Shown here: one piece after another, positions 19,429-26,597 of the stretch
How the letters are laid out: each line of letters starts with the position of its first letter
Position numbering within the stretch: position 1 is the stretch's first letter
Virus record (IMG/VR): IMGVR_UViG_3300024503_000549
Location: 1-28,258 of that record
From: a virus
Length of the DNA stretch: 28,258 nucleotides
Direction: 5' to 3' (one strand)
Program-made: the position numbers and the translations under genes
The notes under the pieces: generated by a model
What the model was told of the DNA's origin: nothing
Database searches by the model: none
The model's input: the letters and a program-made list of their open reading frames with translations, nothing else

Positions 19429-22400
19429 ATGCTGGGTGGTGACATCAAGGTCGTAATGACGCTGGACGACGGCGACTTTACGGTCAAGACAATCAAGGCG
19501 GGACGTACAGTCCAGGAGCTCAAGCGCTCCATCGACCAGACCGCCAAGTCGACGCAAGCCCTGGAGCATCACTTCACGGGCCTGGGCGGTCGCTTCCGTT
19601 CAATCGTGCAGACAGCCTCGCTGCTGCGCTACGCCATGCACGATGTTCACGACATCTTCATGGCGCTGCCAGGCGCGATCCTGAAGACCTCCGGCGAGGT
19701 CGAAAAGCTCACCAAGCTCATGGAGGGCATGAGCAAGGAGACCACGCAGGCGGCTCGACAGGCCGAAGCGCTCTCCAACGTCAAGTTCGTGTTCGACCTG
19801 GCGCAGCGTGCGCCGTTCGAAGTCAAGACGCTGACGGATGCCTTCGTCAAGCTCAAGTCCGGCGGTCTGGACCCCACCAACGGGTCAATGCAGGCGCTCG
19901 TGGACTCCGTCGCAAGGTTCGGCGGTTCGTCCGAGGCAATGCACCGAGCCTCCATCGCGATTCAGCAGATGGCCGGCAAGGGCGTCATCTCGATGGAAGA
20001 ACTGCGTCAGCAGCTGGGTGAAGCCGTTCCGAACGCGATCAACATGATGGCCCAAGGCGCCGGCATGTCGATGCCCAAGTTTGCCAAGCTGGTGTCAACC
20101 GGCACCGTCGAGGCGACGCAGGCCCTGAACAACATGTTCGCCGTCATGCGCTTTCAGAACGATGGCGCAGCCGAGGCGATGATGAACTCATGGACGGGCA
20201 TGCTGGCCCTTCTGAAGACGAAGTTCGACCTCTTCAAGCTAGAGGCTGGCAAGAGCCAGTTCTTCGAGGAATCCAAGAATCAACTGCAAGACCTGATCGA
20301 CATGTTCGGCACGGCGCAGGCCAAGCGCTTCGCCAACGATCTGGGTGAGGGCTTGGCGCAGCTCGTGCGCGTGCTTCGTAGCGCCGTCGAGTTGATGATC
20401 CAGTGGTCTGATTCCATCAAGCTCGCCGGCCAGGCGTTCATCGCTTACTTCGTGGCCAACCGGGCGCTCGAGGCATTCAAGGCGATTCGCGGCTCGATCG
20501 ACGGTCTGGTGCAAAAGTACCAGGACGACATCAACGCCAAGCGCAAGGCGCTCATCGACAAGCAGACGCTGATCGGCAACGAGATCGCGGCCGAGGAAGC
20601 TGCGTTCGCACGCAAGCAGGCGCTGTGGGCTCGCGAACAGGCTGCGCTCGAGAAGCAGGACGCATCCGAGCGAGCAGCTGCCATCAAGAAGATGGAGCTC
20701 GAGCGCAAAAAGACCGCTGACGAGATCGCGGCTCGCGTGGCTCGCTACAACGAGCTGAATCGCCTGCAGCAGCAGTTTCTCGGTCAGCAGATGGCGGCCG
20801 AACTGGCTGCCGAAGCCGCCATGCGCCAGAAGAAGGCCGGTTCGAGCGCGACCGCTCGCGCATACCAGTCCGAAGCTGATCGCCTGGGCAACAACGCCTC
20901 GATTGTCGGCAACAACGTCTCGACCATTCAGGCTGAGATCGACGCTCTGAAGCGCCGCGAGGCAGCGCTTCTGGCCAGCATCAACGCTACGCGCACCTCC
21001 AACATGGTGTCGGCGCAGAGCAACGCAATCGCCGCCGAATCCGCGTCTCACGCTCGCACGATCGCCGGCCTGATGTCGCAGAAGGCCCAGGCAGCCATCG
21101 GTGCCGCCAACGGCATTGGCATGATGACTCGCGTCATGGCCGGCGCCAAGGTCATCTTTGATGCGTTCGGCGGCTGGGTGGGTCTGGCAATCGGCGTTCT
21201 CGTCACCCTGGGCCAGAAGCTCTGGGAGTACATGAACCGCTGGGAGGAGTTCAAGAAGATCGTCGATCGGACCAAGCAGGGCATCGCCTCAACCGAGGAC
21301 ATGGAGTCTGCGAAGGCTCGTGCCGATGAGGCCGCCAAGTCCGTCAAGACGCTTCAGACCATTCTCGAACAGCTCGACAAAGATGGCGCAAGCGCTCCCC
21401 GCTCGATCAGCCGTGCCCTGGGCGCAGGCTTCCGTGATAATCGAGGCGGTGCGGACGTTGCCGCATACCGCGCATCCATCGAAGCTCAGCTCAAGGAAAA
21501 GAAGGGCATCTACGAGCAGGCGACGACTCAGTTCAGCGAGCAAAAGCGTTTGCTGGATGAGGACGCGGCTTCCAAAGACCTGTCGCAATACCAGCGCACC
21601 TTCCGTCGCGAGACGCAGGGTCGCGTGGATGAGCTTCGCAACCAGTCCGCCGAACTCGACAAGGCCGAGAAGGATGCTATCGACGCCGCATCTCGCCGCG
21701 CCGAAGCCTCCGGTCGCAAGATCACCGAGAGCGAGCGCGAAGCCATCTCCAAGCAGTTCATCGACAAGCGCAATGCGCTGGTCAAGGCTCGCGAGCAGTA
21801 CCTGCTGGACTTCGCCCTAGGCAAGAAGCGTGAGATCGACGAGGCGATTGCTGCCGCGAAAGACCCGCGCCAGAAGCAGGTGCTCGAGGCTCAGCGTCAG
21901 TTCGTCAATGACCAGATTCGTGCCGCATCGGATGCACTGAAGGCTGCCGGCAATCTGGGTCGCATCGGCATTGCCGCGAAAGACCCCAAGAAACCGCTCA
22001 AGGAAAGCCCGATCATCCGTCTGGCCGAGCAGCTGGAAGGGGAGGTGGCCGCCGCCAAGGCCAAGCTCGCCGCCACGCTGAGCGACGCCCGTGACCTCAA
22101 CAGCCTGAAGCAACAGGTGATGTTCGAGGCCCTGGGCGACCTGGCCGCCGGCAAGTTCGATGAGCGCGTCCAGAACGCCGAGGGCGAGATGGTGCCCACC
22201 CGCATGGGCGGTGAGAAGGAGCGCAAGGAGTTCGTCAACCGCTTCCGCGCATTCATTGCCGAGGGCAAAACCGACATCAACGCCTTCATCGACAGCCTGG
22301 CCACGCTCAAGGAGAAGGCGCAGTTCAAGGACATCGTGTCCAAGATGATCGACAAGAAGAGCGTGGATGACTCCATCAACGCCCTGAACGCGATCAAGCA

Positions 22401-23745
22401 GGTCGGCATCGACACATCGGATGCGCTCACTCGCTCGGCCGAGGAGTTCGTCAATCGCGGTCTGGTCAAGGAAAACAGCTTCCTCGACGAGACGATCAAG
22501 CGCGTCAAGAAGCTCGAAGCCACCGTCACGCAGGGCACCGAAGCCTATCGGATGTTCACCGCGATGCGCGACAAGGCGCTCGTGGACGCCAATCAGGTTG
22601 ACATCAACAAGATGGGTGTCGATTCGGCCAACATCCTGCGCGAAGCTCAGCGCAACGCCCTGAAGGCGACGATGAGCAACGTGGAGCTCCGCAAGTACGA
22701 GTACGACGAGGAGATCAAGCGCATCGAGGCGCTGAAGAACCGTCGCGAGGAAGAGACGTTCAACCTGCTGGCCACAACCAGCATGACCACCGAGCAGTTC
22801 CTGCAGCAGATGTCCATCATCGACACCTCCACTCAGGAGATGCGTCAGGCTGCGCTGCTGAACTTCCAGACCAACTCGCGCACCCAGCTGCAAATGCTGG
22901 CTGACGAGTGGTCCAAGGCAACACAGGCGATGGATGGCGCAACGGCACGCTGGGCGTCATCGTTCACCGATCGCCTGGTGGACATGCTCGCTGGCGGCTC
23001 GTTCAAGTTCAAGGAGTTTGCCGCCGGCATCGCTCGTGACATGCTTGGTATCGTCATCAAGAAAGGCTTTGGTGACATGATTACCAGCGCCTTCGGCTCG
23101 TTCGGTGGAAAGATGACCGAGATGCTGGGTCTGGGCGGCAGCGCTGCCGGCGCAGCAGGTCAAGCCACTCAGACTGCGGCCGTCACCACGGCCATGACGA
23201 CTATGACCGGCGCAACAACCGCCGCGATGACTGCCGTAGCAACCGACATGACTGTCGGCATGACAACGATGACAACGGAACACACGGTCGCGCTCACAAC
23301 GATGACGACAGAAACGTCGATCGCCATGACAACGATGGCGCTCGAGACTTCTGCCGCAATGGCCGCAATCGCCAGTTCAGCAGGCGCGAGCCTGTTTGGC
23401 TTTGCAGACGGTGGCGTGATGACGAGTGCCGGCCCGCTTCCGCTCAAGGCGTATGCGAACGGCGGCATTGCCAACAGTCCGCAGCTCGCTCTGTTCGGCG
23501 AGGGTCGCATGCCTGAAGCCTACGTGCCGCTGCCTGACGGTCGTTCCATCCCTGTGACGATGTCCGGCATGGGCGGTGGCAGCAACGCCATCATCAACAT
23601 CACGATCAACAACGACGGCAGCGGCTCGTCCGACGCCCAGGGCGACAACGTCGAAACCTGGCGCGAGATGGCCCAGCGCGTGCGCGGCGTCGTGATGGAG
23701 GAGCTGGTTTCACAGCAGCGCCCTGGTGGCGTGCTTTACCGATAA
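19429..23745 (+). CDS. Tape measure protein
   Basis: A 1438-residue protein. Residues about 40-290 match a tape-measure N-terminal domain (LLRYAMHDVHDIFMALPGAI, LAQRAPFEVKTLTDAF, GKGVISMEELRQQLGEAVP, NSWTGMLALLKTKFDLF). Coiled-coil stretches lie at about 370-520 and 740-830, with hydrophobic helices near 560-600 that could contact the membrane. Six 11-residue repeats lie at about 1254-1319, then a Gly-rich end (FADGGVMTSAG, YANGGIANSP, EGRMPEAYVPLPDGR) typical of the family. It sets tail length; at about 0.15 nm per residue, as in lambda, the tail would be near 215 nm, an estimate only. It has GGAAGCGAA before ATG 19429. Confidence 0.95.
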   Translation: MLGGDIKVVMTLDDGDFTVKTIKAGRTVQELKRSIDQTAKSTQALEHHFTGLGGRFRSIVQTASLLRYAMHDVHDIFMALPGAILKTSGEVEKLTKLMEGMSKETTQAARQAEALSNVKFVFDLAQRAPFEVKTLTDAFVKLKSGGLDPTNGSMQALVDSVARFGGSSEAMHRASIAIQQMAGKGVISMEELRQQLGEAVPNAINMMAQGAGMSMPKFAKLVSTGTVEATQALNNMFAVMRFQNDGAAEAMMNSWTGMLALLKTKFDLFKLEAGKSQFFEESKNQLQDLIDMFGTAQAKRFANDLGEGLAQLVRVLRSAVELMIQWSDSIKLAGQAFIAYFVANRALEAFKAIRGSIDGLVQKYQDDINAKRKALIDKQTLIGNEIAAEEAAFARKQALWAREQAALEKQDASERAAAIKKMELERKKTADEIAARVARYNELNRLQQQFLGQQMAAELAAEAAMRQKKAGSSATARAYQSEADRLGNNASIVGNNVSTIQAEIDALKRREAALLASINATRTSNMVSAQSNAIAAESASHARTIAGLMSQKAQAAIGAANGIGMMTRVMAGAKVIFDAFGGWVGLAIGVLVTLGQKLWEYMNRWEEFKKIVDRTKQGIASTEDMESAKARADEAAKSVKTLQTILEQLDKDGASAPRSISRALGAGFRDNRGGADVAAYRASIEAQLKEKKGIYEQATTQFSEQKRLLDEDAASKDLSQYQRTFRRETQGRVDELRNQSAELDKAEKDAIDAASRRAEASGRKITESEREAISKQFIDKRNALVKAREQYLLDFALGKKREIDEAIAAAKDPRQKQVLEAQRQFVNDQIRAASDALKAAGNLGRIGIAAKDPKKPLKESPIIRLAEQLEGEVAAAKAKLAATLSDARDLNSLKQQVMFEALGDLAAGKFDERVQNAEGEMVPTRMGGEKERKEFVNRFRAFIAEGKTDINAFIDSLATLKEKAQFKDIVSKMIDKKSVDDSINALNAIKQVGIDTSDALTRSAEEFVNRGLVKENSFLDETIKRVKKLEATVTQGTEAYRMFTAMRDKALVDANQVDINKMGVDSANILREAQRNALKATMSNVELRKYEYDEEIKRIEALKNRREEETFNLLATTSMTTEQFLQQMSIIDTSTQEMRQAALLNFQTNSRTQLQMLADEWSKATQAMDGATARWASSFTDRLVDMLAGGSFKFKEFAAGIARDMLGIVIKKGFGDMITSAFGSFGGKMTEMLGLGGSAAGAAGQATQTAAVTTAMTTMTGATTAAMTAVATDMTVGMTTMTTEHTVALTTMTTETSIAMTTMALETSAAMAAIASSAGASLFGFADGGVMTSAGPLPLKAYANGGIANSPQLALFGEGRMPEAYVPLPDGRSIPVTMSGMGGGSNAIINITINNDGSGSSDAQGDNVETWREMAQRVRGVVMEELVSQQRPGGVLYR

Positions 23746-23759
23746 GTCACGGATGACAC
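23744..23759. promoter_or_regulatory. Operator-like palindrome between tape measure and minor tail gene
   Basis: AAGTCACGGATGACAC contains GTCA-CGGA-TGAC exactly (23746-23757), nearly the same as the capsid-promoter operator, and covers the stop of the tape-measure gene. No -35/-10 pair with a start before ATG 23761 is convincing, so it may be a roadblock or a relic. Confidence 0.45.
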
Positions 23760-23760
23760 A

Positions 23761-24096
23761 ATGACACGACCGACATTCTCATGGCGCCCCGAGTGGGACT
23801 CGCAGCTGTCCGAAGAGCCTGACATCACAATCACGAAGTTCGGCGACGGCTACGAGCTCCGCACTCCGAAGGGCATCAACAACCGTCCCGAGAAGTGGAG
23901 CCTGACGTTCTCGCGGACGACGACTCAGTTTCCGGATGTGCTGGCGTTCGTTCGGGCTCGCAATGGCGTGCAGAGCTTCTACTGGACGACGCCACTGGGC
24001 GAGACAAAGGTCTTCGTGTGTCGGACGTGGAAGCTGTCCCGAAAGCAGGGTCACAACGTCATCTCGCTGGATTTTGAGCAGGTGTTCGAAGCATGA
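23761..24096 (+). CDS. Minor tail protein M-like
   Basis: A 111-residue protein. TFSWRPEWDSQLSEEPDITITKFGDGYELR, then WSLTFSR, a loop, and SFYWTTPLGETKVFVCRTW near the end are the usual pattern of the phage minor tail protein M family (the lambda gpM/distal tail type), which sits at the tail tip between tube and baseplate hub. It overlaps the L-like gene by 4 bases (ATGA), and follows the operator-like palindrome. The Trp and Tyr pattern and neighbours make the call strong. Confidence 0.88.
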   Translation: MTRPTFSWRPEWDSQLSEEPDITITKFGDGYELRTPKGINNRPEKWSLTFSRTTTQFPDVLAFVRARNGVQSFYWTTPLGETKVFVCRTWKLSRKQGHNVISLDFEQVFEA

Positions 24097-25295
24097 GCAT
24101 TCGTCAGGAGATTCAATCGCTGGCGCCTTCCGCGCTGCTGGAGCTGTTCATCCTCGATACGACGAACATGCCTGGCGGCTCGGTGATGCGCTTTCACGCC
24201 GGCACGAACGGACTGTCTCAGCCGGTCGTGTGGCAGGGGCAGACCTACGAACCTCTGCCGATTGAGGCGACGGGGTTCGACGTGACCACCAAGGGCTCGG
24301 CGCCTCGCCCCAAGATCAAGATCGCGAACGTCAACGGGCTGCTGTCGGCCTCGGTAAAGTCCTTCAACGACTTCGTGGGCTGCAAGCTCACCCGCAAGCG
24401 CACGTTCGCCAAGTATCTGGACGAGGAGAACTTCCCCGCTCGCCGCAATCTGCTGACGCACACGTCCGCGCCGACTGCGAACACCTGGGTCAACAACGGC
24501 CTGACCATCATCGGAACAACCGAAAGTGCGCCTGACGGCAGTCTGACCGCCTCGCTCACCAGCCAATTCAACGCGACTCGGTACACCGGCGTGCCTGGTC
24601 TTGCCGGCGCCAAGTACACCTACTCGCTGCACGTCAAGCCGGAGAACGACAAGCTGCCTGTTCGCATCTACGTGGATGGCACATGGGGCGCCGGCGGCGC
24701 ATTCACCGCCGCGTACGTGGACATTGTGCCGCTCACAGGTCAAAAGAGCGTGGCTCAAGGCGCCGTCAGCGCGTCTGGAGTCGTGCCGATGAACGACGGC
24801 TGGTATCGGCTCTGGATGACGTTCACGCCGCAGACGGCCGGCACCATCAACTGTCACATGTACCCGATCTCCGACCAGTACCACCGCTGGTATGGCTTTC
24901 AGCTCGAGGACGATGTGCTGACCGACTACCAGGAGATCGGACAGAGCTTTCGTCGCAACGCGACCGCCGACCCCAACCAGTACATCGCCGACGACATCTG
25001 GTTTGTGGAGCAGAAGGTCAGCGAAAACCGCTACGTGATCGAGTTCGAGCTGTCCTCGGCCTTCGACCTGATGGGCCACCAGCTGCCCTCGCGTCAGATC
25101 ATCCAGAACAGCTGCCCGTGGCGCTACAGAAGCGCCGAGTGCGGCTACGCCGGCGCACCCTTTGACGCTAACAACAACCCCGCGACACCGCTGACGGACG
25201 TATGCGCCAAGACACTGTCGGCATGCCGGATTCGATTCGGCACACAACCCGTGCGCTTTGGCGGCTTTCCGGGAGCGGTGCGTGGAACTCAGTGA
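24093..25295 (+). CDS. Minor tail protein L-like with a large inserted domain
   Basis: A 400-residue protein; lambda L is about 232. The N-part (residues 1-115, with VVWQGQTYEPLPIEATGFDV and PRPKIKIANVNGLLS) and C-part (about 292-400) are L-like. The latter has four Cys (341, 350, 371, 378) spaced as in the [4Fe-4S] site of lambda L, and RFGG-FPG at the end. Between them, residues about 117-291 are an added jelly-roll-like domain (NLL, TWVNNG, APDGS, YTYSLHVKP, DGWYRLW, YGFQLE), of the kind found in carbohydrate-binding and other phage adhesin modules. The insert falls exactly where the L chain reads LDEENFP and then ATADPNQY, so it is a clean addition. It may bind a host surface sugar. Confidence 0.88.
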   Translation: MSIRQEIQSLAPSALLELFILDTTNMPGGSVMRFHAGTNGLSQPVVWQGQTYEPLPIEATGFDVTTKGSAPRPKIKIANVNGLLSASVKSFNDFVGCKLTRKRTFAKYLDEENFPARRNLLTHTSAPTANTWVNNGLTIIGTTESAPDGSLTASLTSQFNATRYTGVPGLAGAKYTYSLHVKPENDKLPVRIYVDGTWGAGGAFTAAYVDIVPLTGQKSVAQGAVSASGVVPMNDGWYRLWMTFTPQTAGTINCHMYPISDQYHRWYGFQLEDDVLTDYQEIGQSFRRNATADPNQYIADDIWFVEQKVSENRYVIEFELSSAFDLMGHQLPSRQIIQNSCPWRYRSAECGYAGAPFDANNNPATPLTDVCAKTLSACRIRFGTQPVRFGGFPGAVRGTQ

Positions 25296-26025
25296 CGAGC
25301 TGACTCGAGCCATGCGTGAGCACGCGCAAACGTGCTACCCGCGAGAGGCGTGCGGTTTCGTCATTGGTGTCGGCAAGAAGGCAGTCTTCATGCCGGCCCG
25401 CAACGGCGCCGAACAGCCTGGTGAGCAGTTCTTCATCAACCACCACGACTACGCCGCCGCAGAAGACGCCGGCGAAATCCTGGCCATCTGGCATTCGCAC
25501 CCCGACACCACGCCTGATCCATCGGAGCTCGACCGCGCCGGCTGCAATCTCACGGAGCTGCCCTGGCTGATCTCGGGCATTCGAAGAGGCGAGGGCGGTT
25601 TCGAGCATGCCGGTCCGCAGCTGCTGACGCCCGACGGCTGGCGAGCCGATTACATTGGCCGACCCTATGTGTTTGGCACTTTCGATTGCTACTCGCTATT
25701 GACGGACTTCTACGAGCGCGAGTTCCGCATCAAGCTGCATCGGTTTCCCGAGCTTCGCATCAACCAGTGGTGGAACCAGGGCTACGACATTCTGGGCGAT
25801 CACTGGGCGTCCCAAGGTTTCATCGAAGTCACTGACGGTACGTTTAAGCATGGCGATGCGCTGGCCATTGCAATGAATTCGGATGTGGCAAATCACGTTG
25901 CGGTGTATGTCACGGGTGATATAATTCTTCACCATCTCGTGAATCGCCTGTCGAGACGCGAGACATTCGGGCCTTACTGGTACTCCAGGGTCAAGTTACA
26001 TCTGAGACACCGCACGAAATGCTGA
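25282..26025 (+). CDS. Tail tip protein K-like, JAMM plus NlpC/P60
   Basis: A 247-residue protein. The N-terminal JAMM/MPN domain has EACGFVIG (about 22-29) and the metal motif HSHP with Ser and Asp downstream (HSHPDTTPDPSELDRAGC, about 86-103). The C-terminal NlpC/P60 hydrolase has Cys in FDCYSLL (about 147) and its His in NHVAVYV (about 214). This pairing is the lambda gpK plan, thought to help tail-tip assembly or cell-wall passage. I prefer GTG 25282, with GGGAG before it, to TTG 25258, because that gives a compact JAMM start. It shares 14 bases with L and 7 with the I-like gene. A putative promoter lies inside it (25898-25925). Confidence 0.9.
   Translation: MELSDELTRAMREHAQTCYPREACGFVIGVGKKAVFMPARNGAEQPGEQFFINHHDYAAAEDAGEILAIWHSHPDTTPDPSELDRAGCNLTELPWLISGIRRGEGGFEHAGPQLLTPDGWRADYIGRPYVFGTFDCYSLLTDFYEREFRIKLHRFPELRINQWWNQGYDILGDHWASQGFIEVTDGTFKHGDALAIAMNSDVANHVAVYVTGDIILHHLVNRLSRRETFGPYWYSRVKLHLRHRTKC
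25898..25925 (+). promoter_or_regulatory. Putative internal promoter with operator-like spacer in the K-like gene
   Basis: TTGCGG (25898-25903) and TATAAT (25920-25925) are 16 bases apart. The spacer has TGTCACGGGTGAT, matching 12 bases of the palindrome at 1956-1969 with one changed half-site base. It would transcribe the I- and J-like genes. The site also encodes the conserved Val-Tyr-Val region of the NlpC domain, so part of the match may be chance. Confidence 0.4.
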
Positions 26026-26597
26026 CAAAAGTTCGCCTCGATGGCGTCATGGGAAAGAAATTCGGAAAGGACTGGGAGTTCGAAGTCTCCAGTCCTGCCG
26101 AAGCGCTTCGCATGATCGAGGCGAACAAGCCTGGGCTGCGCCGCTGGGTCGTCGAGAACATCGAGACCTACAACGCCTACCGCGTGACGTGCGTCTATGA
26201 GGACGACCACGAGGAAGACCTGTCGGACGAGTCGTACCAACTGATCCGCAAGAATCTCAAAGAGATTCGATTCACGCCCACCGTGGCCGGCGCAAGTGGC
26301 GTGGCCAAGATCATTGTCGGGGCGATCATGATCGCCGTTGGGTACTTCGTGCCTGGCCCCTGGTCGCCGTACCTGTACAAGATCGGCGCGGCGCTCATTT
26401 TGGGTGGCGTAATCGAGGCGCTCAGCCCTCGCCCCAAGACTCAGAACAACGACGAAGGCAACGAAACGTCCTATTACTTCGATGGCCCTGCCAACACCGA
26501 GAAGCAGGGCGCTCCGGTTCCGCTCGTCTACGGTCGAATGATGACTGGCTCGCACACGATCTCGGCCTCAATTTCTGTCGATGAGGTTCCCGTCTAA
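26019..26597 (+). CDS. Tail tip assembly protein I-like
   Basis: A 192-residue protein. Its N-terminal half is a ubiquitin-like beta-grasp domain (KVRLDGVMGKKFGKDWEFEV, SPAEALRMIEANKPGLRRWV), followed by a Gly-rich two-helix hydrophobic segment (IIVGAIMIAVGYFV, GAALILGGVIEALSP, about 96-140), and a C-terminal strand (GAPVPLVYGRMMTGSHTISASI). This is the order of lambda gpI-type proteins, which are needed for tail tip assembly but are usually absent from the final particle. ATG 26019 lies 7 bases into the end of the K-like gene, and its stop overlaps the J-like ATG. Confidence 0.9.
   Translation: MLTKVRLDGVMGKKFGKDWEFEVSSPAEALRMIEANKPGLRRWVVENIETYNAYRVTCVYEDDHEEDLSDESYQLIRKNLKEIRFTPTVAGASGVAKIIVGAIMIAVGYFVPGPWSPYLYKIGAALILGGVIEALSPRPKTQNNDEGNETSYYFDGPANTEKQGAPVPLVYGRMMTGSHTISASISVDEVPV

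Noticed and set aside
25826-25836. AGTCACTGAC inside the K-like gene
   Set aside because: Half-sites have only one base between them, not four; no promoter nearby; inside conserved coding sequence.
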